DNA of 64,000 nt from Streptosporangium pseudovulgare (GCF_014648055.1 NZ_BMQJ01000014.1:124001-188000); one strand, 5' to 3'; positions 17,310 through 25,674 are shown, counted from the stretch's first letter. The notes: generated from the letters alone by a model not told the origin. Translations and numbers: made by a program.

Positions 17310-18673
17310 GCCCCCAGGAGATGATCGAGAAGGCCCTCGACCTCTCCACGGCCGACGACGTCGTGGTGATCGCAGACGAGAGCTCCAGCGCCAACCTGCG
17401 CTTCGCGGGCAACACGCTGACCACCAACGGCGTGACCCGCTCGACGCGGCTCACCGTGATCTCGGTGGCCGGGCGCGGCGTGGGCGTGGTCTCGCGGTCG
17501 GCGGTCCGCCCCGAGCAGCTCGCCGACATCGTCGCCGAGGCCGACCACGCCGCCGAGGACTCCGCCCCGGCCGAGGACGCCCGGCCCCTGGTCGAGGGGA
17601 TCCGTTCGGCCGACTGGGACGACCCCGCCGAACCCACCTCCATCGGGGTGTTCGGCGCCTTCGCCCCCGCGCTGGGCGAGGCGTTCGCCGCCGCCGAGGC
17701 GGGCGGGCGCAGGCTGTACGGCTTCGCCGAGCACATCGTGACCACGACCTATGTCGGCACCTCGGCCGGGACCCGGCTGCGTCACACCCAGCCCACCGGC
17801 CGGCTGGAACTCAACGCCAAGTCGGCCGACATGAAGCGCTCGGCCTGGGCGGGCGTGGCCACCCGTGACTTCGCCGACGTCGACGTGGCGGCGCTGGACG
17901 CCTCGCTGGCCCGGCGGCTGGAGTGGTCCAAGCGGCGGATCGACCTGCCCGCGGGCCGGTACGAGACGCTGCTCCCGCCGTCGGCCGTGGCCGACCTCAT
18001 GATCTACACGTACTGGACGGCCGGCGCCCGGGACGCCATGGAGGGCCGCACGGTCTTCGCGAAGCCCGGCGGCGGCACCCGCGTCGGGGAGTCGCTGGCG
18101 CGGCTGCCGGTCCGCCTGTACAGCGACCCGGCCGCGGCGGGCGCCGAGTGCGCGCCGTTCGTGGTGGCGCACTCCTCCAGCCGGCAGAGCTCGGTGTTCG
18201 ACAACGGCCTGCCGCTGGCGCCCACCGACTGGATCTCCGGCGGCGCGCTGTCCGGCCTGATCCAGACCCGGCACTCGGCCGAGCTGACCGGCCTCCCGGT
18301 GACGCCGGCCGTCGACAACCTCCTCATGGAGGGGCCCGAGGGCGGCCGGTCGCTGGAGGAGATGATCGCCTCCACCGAGCGCGGCCTGCTGCTCACCTGC
18401 CTGTGGTACATCCGCGAGGTCGACCCGCAGAGCCTGCTGCTGACCGGGCTGACCCGCGACGGCGTCTACCTGGTGGAGAACGGCGAGGTCGTGGGCGAGG
18501 TGAACAACTTCCGCTTCAACGAGAGCCCGGTCGACCTCCTCGGCCGCCTCACCGAGGTCGGCGCCGCCGTGCAGACCCTGCCCCGGGAGTGGAACGACTA
18601 CTTCACCCGCACCGTCATGCCGCCGGTCCGGGTGCCGGACTTCAACATGTCCACGGTCAGCCAGGCCAGCTGA
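17306..18673 (+). CDS. TldE/PmbA-family partner of TldD
   Basis: Non-catalytic partner of the TldD protease, 455 residues, lacking the HExxxH site. Start GTG 17306 overlaps the tldD stop; the much longer open frame upstream is an artefact of high GC. Conserved parts are ADESSSANLRFAGNTLTTNG near the N-terminus and the C-terminal RVPDFNMSTVSQAS. A strong terminator follows directly. Confidence 0.9.
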   Translation: MSPQEMIEKALDLSTADDVVVIADESSSANLRFAGNTLTTNGVTRSTRLTVISVAGRGVGVVSRSAVRPEQLADIVAEADHAAEDSAPAEDARPLVEGIRSADWDDPAEPTSIGVFGAFAPALGEAFAAAEAGGRRLYGFAEHIVTTTYVGTSAGTRLRHTQPTGRLELNAKSADMKRSAWAGVATRDFADVDVAALDASLARRLEWSKRRIDLPAGRYETLLPPSAVADLMIYTYWTAGARDAMEGRTVFAKPGGGTRVGESLARLPVRLYSDPAAAGAECAPFVVAHSSSRQSSVFDNGLPLAPTDWISGGALSGLIQTRHSAELTGLPVTPAVDNLLMEGPEGGRSLEEMIASTERGLLLTCLWYIREVDPQSLLLTGLTRDGVYLVENGEVVGEVNNFRFNESPVDLLGRLTEVGAAVQTLPREWNDYFTRTVMPPVRVPDFNMSTVSQAS

Positions 18674-18682
18674 CCGTCTCCG

Positions 18683-18721
18683 CCGTACGGCGGAGCCCCG
18701 CCCCGGGGCCCCGCCGTACGG
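18683..18721. terminator. Bidirectional hairpin terminator
   Basis: CCGTACGGCGG (from 18683) pairs with CCGCCGTACGG (ending 18721), with an inner GCCCC/GGGGC stem. It ends next to the dodecin stop codon, so it serves both the tldE and dodecin transcripts. Confidence 0.8.
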
Positions 18722-18934
18722 TCAGGTGTCCTCCAGGCGGAAGCCGACCTTCAGCCCGACCTGGAAGTGCCCGACCTCACCGTCGACGATGTGCCCCCTG
18801 ACCTCGGTCACCTCGAACCAGTCGAGGTGACGCAGGGTCTGCGAGGCGCGCCGGATGCCGTTGCGGACGGCCGCCTCGATGCTCTCCTCCGAGGTGCCGA
18901 CGATCTCGGTCACCCGGTACGTTCGATCCGTCAT
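18722..18934 (-). CDS. Dodecin
   Basis: Small flavin-binding storage protein of 70 residues that forms a 12-subunit shell. The pattern RVTEIVGTSEESIEAAVRNG, followed by Trp in LDWFEVTEVRG and the end GHFQVGLKVGFRLE, is the family signature; the Trp stacks on the flavin. Start ATG 18934 follows a strong GGAGGAGG Shine-Dalgarno. It is divergent from the DUF3099 gene. Confidence 0.93.
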   Translation of the reverse strand: MTDRTYRVTEIVGTSEESIEAAVRNGIRRASQTLRHLDWFEVTEVRGHIVDGEVGHFQVGLKVGFRLEDT

Positions 18935-19018
18935 ACCGTCCTCCTCCAGGGCCATGATCGCACGGCCGTCCGCGAGGCCCGGGTTGGACCCGCCCCGGCC
19001 GGGGTCTAGGTTGGAAAC

Positions 19019-19330
19019 GTGAAGGTATGGCACAAGCGCCGGACGGTCCACCAGGTCACCGATGCCCGCCCGTCCCTGACCGAGGACATCGGCAAGCGTG
19101 AGAAGAACTACCTGATCAAGATGGGGATCCGGCTGGCCTGCCTGATCCTCGCCTTCACGGTGCCCGCCCCGTTGCCCGTGCGGCTCCTGCTCTTCGCGGG
19201 GGCGATCTTTTTGCCATACGTTGCCGTGATCGGGGCCAATGCCCCGCAGAAGGGCGCCCCGGTTGACTCGGACATGCACGAAACCGGACAGAGTGAAATA
19301 CCGCGCCACCGACGCGAGATCGGGTCGTGA
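19019..19330 (+). CDS. DUF3099 domain membrane protein
   Basis: 103 residues, starting at GTG 19019. A basic N-terminus is followed by two membrane segments (IRLACLILAFTVPAP and VRLLLFAGAIFLPYVAVIGA) and a short charged tail. The family is restricted to actinobacteria and has no known function. The small RNA gene begins only about 45 bp after the stop. Confidence 0.85.
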   Translation: MKVWHKRRTVHQVTDARPSLTEDIGKREKNYLIKMGIRLACLILAFTVPAPLPVRLLLFAGAIFLPYVAVIGANAPQKGAPVDSDMHETGQSEIPRHRREIGS

Positions 19331-19337
19331 CTAACTC

Positions 19338-19369
19338 TTGACGTACCTCGGGGGTAGTAGGTGTACGCT
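19338..19369 (+). promoter_or_regulatory. Promoter of the three-hairpin small RNA
   Basis: TTGACG at 19338-19343 serves as -35 box. A -10 box follows as TGTACG (18-bp spacer) or TACGCT (20-bp spacer). Transcription would start just before the first hairpin at 19377. Confidence 0.5.
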
Positions 19370-19375
19370 TTAGCC

Positions 19376-19493
19376 AAGTGCCCTGGTCCCCCGTCGGGGC
19401 ACTGGTGCCGGCGTTCCGGGCCCCCGTCGGAACGCCGATGAAGCGACGCCGGGTGGTTTGCCCCCGTAACCACCCGGCGTCGCCTTTCTTTTC
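19376..19493 (+). ncRNA. 6C-like small RNA with three C-loop hairpins
   Basis: Three hairpins follow one another: AGTGCCC/GGGCACT (19377-19403), GGCGTTCCG/CGGAACGCC (19410-19436), and a 16-bp perfect stem at 19443-19458 with 19468-19483. Each loop contains CCCCCGT. The last hairpin is followed by CTTTCTTTT and so is also a Rho-independent terminator, rare in such a genome. Conserved stem-loops with runs of C match the actinobacterial 6C RNA class. Here the runs have five C, and there are three loops rather than two. The RNA probably pairs through the C loops with G-rich mRNA regions such as Shine-Dalgarno sequences; that role is inferred. Confidence 0.72.
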
Positions 19494-19548
19494 CCACTTT
19501 TCTTTTCCCGCCCTCTTCTCCGCCGCGGATGCTCCCGGGCGCGAAGAC

Positions 19549-19698
19549 GGGGACCGGACGACCTCGCCGCCCTCCACCGTGAACGCGGGGACCGGACGAT
19601 CTCACCGCCCTCCACCGTGAACGCGGGGACCGGACGATCTCACCGCCCTCCGGTGTGAAGGCGGGAATCGGGCGGTCCCACCGTCCTTCTTCGGCGCG
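19549..19698. repeat. 38-bp tandem repeat, about four copies, the last diverged
   Basis: Units start at 19549, 19587, 19625 and about 19663, each opening with GGGGACCGGACGA or a variant. The first three are nearly identical and the fourth has drifted. There are no unique spacers, so this is not CRISPR. It lies between the small RNA and the convergent DUF6457 gene. Confidence 0.8.
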
Positions 19699-19720
19699 GG
19701 GGGCGAGGACCAGGCGGTGA

Positions 19721-19972
19721 CTAGGCGGTCTCGCCGCCGGCCCGCCGTTCCCAGCCCCTGGCCAGCTCGGTCAGCCGCTCCACCGCGTCCGGCGACGCCG
19801 TACCCGCGCCCTGGGCCAGCCCGAGGAGATACGCCGTCAGCGGCGCGGCCGGGCGGGTCACGCCGTGCGCGACCTCCTTGGTCAGGTCCAGCAGCGCGTC
19901 GCGGTCGACCGCCGAGGGGTCGATGCCCAACTCGCGGCAGGCCAGGGCGGTCCACTCCGTCAGCACGTTCAA
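19721..19972 (-). CDS. DUF6457 domain protein next to molybdenum cofactor genes
   Basis: Small helical protein of 83 residues, starting at TTG 19972 with GAGGAGTG five bases upstream. The sequence WTALACRELGIDP...LDLTKEVAHGVTRPAAPLTAYLLGL is typical of a small actinobacterial family found beside mobA/moaA genes. Its start overlaps the end of the MobA-like gene, so it is translationally coupled. Its role is unknown; an accessory part in cofactor synthesis is inferred from context. Confidence 0.78.
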   Translation of the reverse strand: MNVLTEWTALACRELGIDPSAVDRDALLDLTKEVAHGVTRPAAPLTAYLLGLAQGAGTASPDAVERLTELARGWERRAGGETA

Positions 19973-19976
19973 CTGT

Positions 19977-20540
19977 TCACTCCTCGTTCGGAACCGGCCC
20001 GGTCTCACTCCGGGCACGCAGCAGGTCGTCCATGGTGTCGCAGTCGAACCACGGTGCGCCACCGAGATGGAGCCTGGCGGGCGCCAGGGGGGCGAGCAGC
20101 CCGTGCAGGGAACGCCCGTCGTAACGCGCGAGGGCCCGGGTGAGCTCGGCGGTGCGCCAGGCCCCGGCGAGCCACTGCTCACGGCCGTCGTCGTCGACGA
20201 GCACCGCCCCGGGGTCGGCCGCCTCCAGCAGCGCCCGGACGTGCCCGGCGGTGAGGAACGGCAGGTCGGCGGCGAGCAGCGCGACCAGCGGCGCGGTCAC
20301 CCCGGCCAGCCCCGCCCGCAGCGCCGGGACCGGCCCGCCGCCGGGCGGGTCCTCCCGCAGGAAGACCGCGTGCGGCAGACCCGGGCGGCGCGGCCCGACG
20401 ACGATGAGCCGCCCGGCGTCGGGCACCGCCGCCGCGACCGTCTCGATCAGCGGGCGGCCGCCGACGGCCATGCCGGGCTTGTCACGGCCGCCGAGCCTCC
20501 TGGCCTGGCCGCCGGCCAGCACGCACGCGTCGTAGCGCAC
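19977..20540 (-). CDS. mobA: Molybdenum cofactor guanylyltransferase-like protein
   Basis: Nucleotidyltransferase of 187 residues that would attach GMP to molybdopterin. The signature ACVLAGGQARRLGGRDKPG near the N-terminus is the NTP-binding loop with its essential Lys, and LLAADLPFL holds the metal-binding Asp. Start GTG 20540 lies 2 bp after the moaA stop. A bis-MGD enzyme, the nitrate reductase, is encoded at the left edge of the window and would need this product. Confidence 0.85.
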   Translation of the reverse strand: MRYDACVLAGGQARRLGGRDKPGMAVGGRPLIETVAAAVPDAGRLIVVGPRRPGLPHAVFLREDPPGGGPVPALRAGLAGVTAPLVALLAADLPFLTAGHVRALLEAADPGAVLVDDDGREQWLAGAWRTAELTRALARYDGRSLHGLLAPLAPARLHLGGAPWFDCDTMDDLLRARSETGPVPNEE

Positions 20541-20542
20541 GC

Positions 20543-21532
20543 TCAGCCGCCGATGGCCGACATCGGCCGGGACGGCTGCAGGAAGGCCGGGTCGTCGATG
20601 CCGTGGCCCGCCCTCTTGCCGCGGACCGCGGCCGTCCACCGCTCGGCGAGCTCGTCGTCCCCGGCGCCGGAGCGCATGGCCGCGCGCAGGTCGGACTCCT
20701 CGGTGGCGAACAGGCAGTTGCGGATCTGGCCGTCGGCGGTGAGCCGTACGCGGTCGCAGGCGCCGCAGAACGGCCGGGTGACGGAGCCGATCACCCCGAC
20801 CCTGGCCGGTCCGCCGTCGACGACGAACAGCTCCGCCGGGGCGCTGCCGCGCTCCACCGGGGAGTCGGGGACCAGGTCGAACGACTCCTTCAGCAGCGCG
20901 AGGATCTCGTCAGCCGTGATCATGTCGTCCCGGCGCCAGCCGTGCTGGGCGTCCAGCGGCATCTGCTCGATGAACCGCAGCTCGTATCCCCGCTCCAGGC
21001 AGTGGCGCAGCAGCGGCACCGCCTCGTGGTCGTTGACGCCGCGCATCAGCACCGCGTTGACCTTGACCGGGCGCAGCCCGGCGGCGTCGGCGGCGGCCAG
21101 GCCGTCGAGGACGTCGACGAGGCGGTCGCGGTGCGCGAGCCGTTTGAAGGTCTCGCGATCGAGGGTGTCGAGGGAGACGTTCACCCGGTGCAGGCCCGCC
21201 GCGGCGAGCGGGGCGGCCAGCCGGGCCAGCCCGATGCCGTTGGTGGTCAGCGAGACCTGGGGGGTGGGGTCCAGCGCCGCGGTGCGGGTCACGATGTCGA
21301 GGAGCTCGCGGCGGAGCAGCGGCTCGCCGCCGGTGTAGCGGACCTCGGTGATGCCGAGCCGCTCCACGCCGATGGTCACCAGGCGGACGATCTCGTCCGC
21401 GGTCAGCAACCCGGCCTTGGGCAGCCAGTCGAGGCCCTCGGGCGGCATGCAGTAGGAGCACCGCAGGTTGCAGCGGTCCGTGAGGGACACCCGCAGGTCC
21501 GTCGCCACCCGGCCGAACGAGTCCTGCAACAT
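20543..21532 (-). CDS. moaA: GTP 3',8-cyclase
   Basis: Radical-SAM enzyme of 329 residues for the first step of molybdenum cofactor synthesis. The N-terminal cluster motif is CNLRCSYC and the C-terminal cluster uses CGACDRVRLTADGQIRNC. The protein ends in Gly-Gly, as MoaA enzymes require for catalysis. It is the first gene of the moaA-mobA-DUF6457 operon. Confidence 0.95.
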   Translation of the reverse strand: MLQDSFGRVATDLRVSLTDRCNLRCSYCMPPEGLDWLPKAGLLTADEIVRLVTIGVERLGITEVRYTGGEPLLRRELLDIVTRTAALDPTPQVSLTTNGIGLARLAAPLAAAGLHRVNVSLDTLDRETFKRLAHRDRLVDVLDGLAAADAAGLRPVKVNAVLMRGVNDHEAVPLLRHCLERGYELRFIEQMPLDAQHGWRRDDMITADEILALLKESFDLVPDSPVERGSAPAELFVVDGGPARVGVIGSVTRPFCGACDRVRLTADGQIRNCLFATEESDLRAAMRSGAGDDELAERWTAAVRGKRAGHGIDDPAFLQPSRPMSAIGG

Positions 21533-21720
21533 GGGACGTCACCTCCCTTGTCAGTGCTGACCGGACAGGGCCGGTCTGGGCCGGCCCGGTGCGCCCATGA
21601 AACCACGTCCAACCGTTGAGAACATCATCGGCGAATCGCTGATTCCGCGGGCGGACGCCCATTGTCCCGCACCGGCGCCGGCCCGCCATCCCCTGATCGG
21701 ACCCGGGCCTCCCCTGATCA

Positions 21721-21754
21721 GGCCCGGGGACCGGCCCCGGTCGGTCCCCGGGCC
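21721..21754 (-). terminator. Hairpin terminator downstream of rtcB
   Basis: GGCCCGGGGACCG pairs perfectly with CGGTCCCCGGGCC (21742-21754), 13 bp with an 8-nt loop. It follows the stop of the C-terminal rtcB fragment on the minus strand. Confidence 0.75.
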
Positions 21755-21787
21755 CGGCCTTCCCGGGAGACACTCGTCACATCGCCG

Positions 21788-22186
21788 TCAGCCCTTGACG
21801 CAGACGAGCTGGCGCAGCCGGGCGACGACCTCGACCAGGTCGGACTGCGCGGCCATGACGGACCGGATGTCCTTGTAGGCCGCGGGGATCTCGTCGATCA
21901 CACCGGTGTCCTTGCGGCACTCCACGCCGTCGGTCTGCGCCCTGAGGTCGGCGAGGGTGAAGGTCCGCTTCGCCTTGTTGCGGCTCATCCGGCGACCGGC
22001 ACCGTGTGAGGCGGAGTTGAACGCCGCGGCGTTCCCCAGGCCCCTCACGATGTAGGTGCCGGTCGCCATCGAGCCGGGGATGATGCCGAGATCGCCGGAT
22101 CCCGCGCGGATCGCGCCCTTGCGGGTGACGAGCACATCCACGTCGTCGTACCGCTCCTCGGCCACGTAGTTGTGGTGGTACAACAT
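21788..22186 (-). pseudogene. rtcB: rtcB C-terminal fragment, separated by the integrated element
   Basis: C-terminal third of the RNA ligase RtcB. It begins in the metal-binding CHHNYV region and contains the guanylylated His in the conserved NSASHGAGRRMSR segment, then runs to the normal end KG. Native rtcB sequence starts at the core repeat (22169-22178). The upstream element happens to supply an in-frame ATG (22186) followed by Leu-Tyr, so a short product could be translated, but no Shine-Dalgarno is visible. Alone it lacks most metal ligands. The N-terminal part is at 26745-27587. Confidence 0.9.
22169..22178. repeat. attL core of the serine-integrase element
   Basis: Core GTTGTGGTGG, repeated exactly at 26781-26790. 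To its left is native rtcB; to its right the element begins with TACAACATTG. The inner arm ACAACATTG (22180-22188) and the outer motif GGCGATAGGTT (22194-22204) are half of the reconstructed attP. Confidence 0.85.
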
Positions 22187-22221
22187 TGATCTAGGCGATA
22201 GGTTTACCCAGCGGAGGACCG

Positions 22222-23724
22222 ATGGACGACCTCGTACCGGTGGTGAGCTACCAGCGGGCAAGCGCGGACAAAGCGAGAGATGAGCACACGGTCACCGATC
22301 AGAGCAAAGTCAACCGGATGACGGCCGCACGTCTCGGCTGGCGTATCGTCCACGCCTTCACCGACAACGACAAGTCAGCCGCCAAGGAAGGCGTCATCCG
22401 GGACGGTTTCGAGGCCATGCTCAGGGTTCTCCGGGCGGGCAGGCTCCCAGACGGCACACTGGTACAGGGCTGCGTGGTGGTAGCGGAGGATCGCCTCGTC
22501 CGGCGCGCGGGGGACTACGAGCGCTTCGTGGACGCCATCACGTCACGGGATGGAAGGGTCTTCGCCGACGCACGAGGGTCAAAAGACCTCTACAGCGAAG
22601 ACGTGGAGTCCATGGGGCTCATGGGGGCGGTCCTGTCCCGCATGGAGGTCAAGAAGATGCGGCGGCGGGTCACCCGCTGGCACCGCAGCCGCGCCGAAGA
22701 CGGCGTGATCCCGAACGGCTACCGGCCCTTCGGCTGGAAGGACGACAAGCGCACGCTTGATCCCGTGCAGTCGGCCGCGATCAGGAAGGCCGTGCAGGAA
22801 ATCCTTGCGGGAAGGTCGCTCAACTCGATCGTTCGGGGCTGGCAAGAGAGAGGGTTCGTCACGACTCGGGGCAATGCCTGGGAGGCACAGACCCTCAAGC
22901 AGTTGTTACGCAACCCCCGCCTCTGCGGCTGGCGCAAGATCAACGGAGAGATCGTCAAGGACGCGGCGGGAATACCTGTGCAAGGCCAGTGGGAGGCGAT
23001 CATCGCGCCACAGGAGTGGGAGGCGGTCCAAGCGATCTTCGATGCTCGGCGCGGCAAGCAAGTCGGCAACAACGGCATCATCGGCAACCTGCCTGCGGAC
23101 TTCCGGGAGCACACCTATCTCCTTACGGGCATCCTGCGCTGCGGCCGTCCCAAGGATGACGGGACTCTATGCATGGCGAAACTACGTGTCACGCCGCATC
23201 GGGACTGCGATCACCACGTGTACGCGTGCAGATCGAGGACTCAAGGAGGGTGCGGCAGACTCGCGAGACGCGGGGACATGGTGGACATGTTCGTCTCTGA
23301 GGCGGTACTTGCCACGATCGAAGAAGGGCCGATGTCCCCTCCGCAAACAGAGCCATGGGCAGGGGCCAGCGATCTGAAGGACTCCGAGACGCAGCTTCGT
23401 GAACTGACCGAGCACTGGCACCGCAAGAAAGTGAGCAACTCTCTGTTCTTCGCGGAGGTCGAACGCTTAGAGTCCGAGATCTCTCGCTTGATCAAGGAGC
23501 GTGCCCAGCACGAGGCTACGACCCGACGGGCAAAGGCCAACCTCACCGATATACGGCGCCGGTGGTACTCGGAGACGGATGATGATCGGCTGGACGTGTC
23601 CCAGAAGCGCGCGGTAATCCGGGAAGCCTTCCATGCGGTCATCGTTCATCCGGTCGGACAGGGAAGAGGGAGCCGGGGAACGTTCGATCCCGACAAGCTT
23701 GAACTCATCTGGCGTGAGGATTGA
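22222..23724 (+). CDS. Large serine recombinase (site-specific integrase)
   Basis: Integrase of 500 residues that would insert and excise the element at the rtcB site. The resolvase-type catalytic domain covers residues 5-155, with nucleophile Ser14 in SYQRAS and the EDRLVRR arginines at 89-95. The recombinase domain follows at about 162-300, then a zinc-ribbon region with Cys307, Cys317, Cys336 and Cys344, and a coiled-coil stretch near 385-450. GGAGG at 22213-22217 precedes ATG 22222. It starts 34 bp from the attL inner arm, a typical position for an integrase gene next to its att site. No recombination directionality factor is recognised. Confidence 0.95.
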   Translation: MDDLVPVVSYQRASADKARDEHTVTDQSKVNRMTAARLGWRIVHAFTDNDKSAAKEGVIRDGFEAMLRVLRAGRLPDGTLVQGCVVVAEDRLVRRAGDYERFVDAITSRDGRVFADARGSKDLYSEDVESMGLMGAVLSRMEVKKMRRRVTRWHRSRAEDGVIPNGYRPFGWKDDKRTLDPVQSAAIRKAVQEILAGRSLNSIVRGWQERGFVTTRGNAWEAQTLKQLLRNPRLCGWRKINGEIVKDAAGIPVQGQWEAIIAPQEWEAVQAIFDARRGKQVGNNGIIGNLPADFREHTYLLTGILRCGRPKDDGTLCMAKLRVTPHRDCDHHVYACRSRTQGGCGRLARRGDMVDMFVSEAVLATIEEGPMSPPQTEPWAGASDLKDSETQLRELTEHWHRKKVSNSLFFAEVERLESEISRLIKERAQHEATTRRAKANLTDIRRRWYSETDDDRLDVSQKRAVIREAFHAVIVHPVGQGRGSRGTFDPDKLELIWRED

Positions 23725-23897
23725 GGATCGTACAGCCTCCAGCCAGCTCCGGCTGGGGCTCGGCACCCAGAAGACGGGCCGTACGTGGGAGGGCGGGACT
23801 GATGGTGCAAACCTCGGAAATCCGCGTTTGCCTTGCCCCTCTACGGCTGGTCTGCTTGGCTTGATCCGGACCGATGTCGACGAACAAGAGTGGAGAC

Positions 23898-24191
23898 ATG
23901 GACGTCTGGATCACCTATCGGCTTGTTGCTCATGATCTCCCTGACGGAGAGTGCGAGGCTGGCAGCGACGCTCAAGGGGATCGGCGCGAATTGTTCACTT
24001 TTCCGACCCCTGATCCGCCGGGATTCCTCATGGGGGAAACCTTCGTCTATCACGGCCCCAGCATCGGGCAAATGAACGCTGCGATCCGCCAGCGCAACGG
24101 CAGAGAGGGGGTCGTCCTAAGCACAGAGTTCACGACTAAGCACGTCGCTCCGCGTCGGCCAGGCGCATCTGATAGTACTCCTGGTCTTTAG
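23898..24191 (+). CDS. Small hypothetical protein of the element
   Basis: About 97 residues from ATG 23898 (TGGAG upstream); ATG 23874 in the same frame is also possible. The sequence begins MDVWITYRLVAHDLPDGECEA and has no recognisable domain. Its last 56 bp overlap the 3' end of the XRE gene on the other strand, so the C-terminus may not be under selection. It might be a directionality factor by position after the integrase, but that is only a guess. Confidence 0.4.
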   Translation: MDVWITYRLVAHDLPDGECEAGSDAQGDRRELFTFPTPDPPGFLMGETFVYHGPSIGQMNAAIRQRNGREGVVLSTEFTTKHVAPRRPGASDSTPGL

Positions 24192-25185
24192 GGTATCCGG
24201 CGAGTTCGGGAATTGCTTCCCGGAATCCCTCAGCCGCCGCCTGCCAATCTCGGACAGCGTACGCCACATCCGCGAGATGCAATCGTGCACGTACCGGCTC
24301 CAGCCAATACAGCCAGTCTGGGCGCTCCTCCTCATCTGGCACCTGCAACGCCAGGTCGTACGCCTCATCCGCCAGGCTCCGGGCCTGGTCTCGCTCCCCT
24401 AGCGCCGCAGAAGCCATACATACGGCATGGGTAGCGACAGACAAGGATGCCGGAGACAAGGTATTGGAGATGCGCCGGGCGGCTTCGGCAGTGCGTAAGG
24501 CACGTATCGGGTCTCCTTTTGCCAAAGCATAGTAAGAGCGGACACGGATGACCCATGAGCCCAAGTCTCCGTCTCCGGCATCAGTAGCCCATCCATGTGC
24601 AAGGTCAAGCCATGCGAGAGCCGCGCCATACTGCCCCTGCGCGGCAGCCACCCATGACAGCCAGTGCGCATGCTCACCCGCGAGGATCATCAGCCGGTCG
24701 GCGGCACGTCCGGCGCTCTCGGGTATGAGCCGGGTCACCGCGTCAAGCTGAGACTTGACCACCGGCCAAAGCTCACGCCCACCAACGACATCCTCGGCAC
24801 GGCGATGTTCGGCCAGTACCCGACCGATCCATTCCGCCGTACGAAGATCCGACCGTCCGACCGCATAGGTATGCGCTACTCGCTCGCGCAACTCTGGGTC
24901 CGGCAGCCATTTAGCCAAATCTTCCGCGTTACGGGCGATACCGCCCAATTCCTCTGGCACCTGCAACCCTTCGGTTATGCGCGAGATGACCTCAGCCGCA
25001 GTGATCTGCCTGCGGCCGTTCTCGATAGCCGAGATGTGAGGTTGGGGCATGCCTACCAGCTCCCCCAGCTTGAGCTGGGATATTCCAGCAACACGCCTGT
25101 ACTCACGAAAGACAGCAGCCCAATCACTTCGCGCCCACGCGGCTCGTAGACGGACGTCCGTCCAAAGCATTGACCTGCTGCTCAT
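24136..25185 (-). CDS. XRE-family regulator with TPR-like C-terminal region
   Basis: 349 residues starting at ATG 25185; ATG 25170 is the alternative. A helix-turn-helix near residues 24-80 (SQLKLGELVGMPQPHISAIENGRR) is followed by a long helical, Ala/Leu-rich region resembling tetratricopeptide repeats (paired helices such as AALAWLDLAHGWA and ARSLADEAYDLA). This architecture is common in actinomycete regulators paired with small DUF397 proteins and RsbW-like ATPases. It is divergent from the other two genes of that module. Direct repeats in the shared promoter may be its binding site. Confidence 0.82.
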   Translation of the reverse strand: MSSRSMLWTDVRLRAAWARSDWAAVFREYRRVAGISQLKLGELVGMPQPHISAIENGRRQITAAEVISRITEGLQVPEELGGIARNAEDLAKWLPDPELRERVAHTYAVGRSDLRTAEWIGRVLAEHRRAEDVVGGRELWPVVKSQLDAVTRLIPESAGRAADRLMILAGEHAHWLSWVAAAQGQYGAALAWLDLAHGWATDAGDGDLGSWVIRVRSYYALAKGDPIRALRTAEAARRISNTLSPASLSVATHAVCMASAALGERDQARSLADEAYDLALQVPDEEERPDWLYWLEPVRARLHLADVAYAVRDWQAAAEGFREAIPELAGYPKDQEYYQMRLADAERRA

Positions 25186-25201
25186 GGAGTTGACAATACG
25201 C

Positions 25202-25224
25202 CCTCGGTATACACCTCGGGTATC
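25202..25224. promoter_or_regulatory. Direct repeats in the divergent XRE/ATPase-module promoter
   Basis: CCTCGGTATAC (25202-25212) and CCTCGGGTATC (25214-25224) are near-identical direct repeats with a 12-bp period, just upstream of the XRE start. They are a candidate operator for that regulator. Confidence 0.45.
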
Positions 25225-25326
25225 GGATTCGAGATAGACGATCAGCAGCATGAGGGGAGAAAAGGCGGACCCGCCGAAACGTCTCACCGTTCGACGGGTC
25301 CTGACCGCACGTCGGAGGTGCGATCT

Positions 25327-25674
25327 ATGGATCACTCTAAAGCCCTGCCGCCGGGTGAGGCGACACCGGCTGACCAGGCGCAACCGGCCCCCCTCACGCG
25401 GCGGCCCGTCCTGGGGACGGTGCAGGAAGACCAGTACATCCATCTCGTCCGGCTGGCGTGGGACCTGCGCGGCGTGGGCGTGGCGGTGCGGCTTGAGCTT
25501 CCGCTGAACGAGGAGCCGTATCTGACGGCGCAGGGTATGAGGCGGCCGGTGCGGGTGATCGCCTACAGGTTCGGTGAGTACTGGATCTATCAGTGGGGGC
25601 GGGGCCGTAACCAGCGGATCGGTGCCCTTGATCAGGAGGCGGCGCAGGAGATCCGTAAGGCGGCGGCGCGGTGA
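25327..25674 (+). CDS. Hypothetical protein upstream of the RsbW-like ATPase
   Basis: 115 residues from ATG 25327, chosen because GGAGG at 25314-25318 is eight bases upstream; GTG 25318 is also open. A Pro/Ala-rich N-terminus is followed by a small alpha/beta region (YIHLVRLAWDLRGVGVAVRLEL then YRFGEYWIYQWGRG). It overlaps the ATPase gene by 4 bp (GTGA), so the two are translationally coupled. Short proteins like this accompany ATP-binding regulators in many actinomycetes. No function is known. Confidence 0.72.
   Translation: MDHSKALPPGEATPADQAQPAPLTRRPVLGTVQEDQYIHLVRLAWDLRGVGVAVRLELPLNEEPYLTAQGMRRPVRVIAYRFGEYWIYQWGRGRNQRIGALDQEAAQEIRKAAAR

Noticed and set aside
19549..19698. Tandem repeats considered as a CRISPR array
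   Set aside because: Repeats are directly adjacent, without unique spacers, and no cas gene is present.
23841..24071. 76-codon minus-strand ORF inside the element
   Set aside because: Overlaps the plus-strand ORF at 23898, which has a better ribosome site; neither has a domain, so only the latter was kept, at low confidence.
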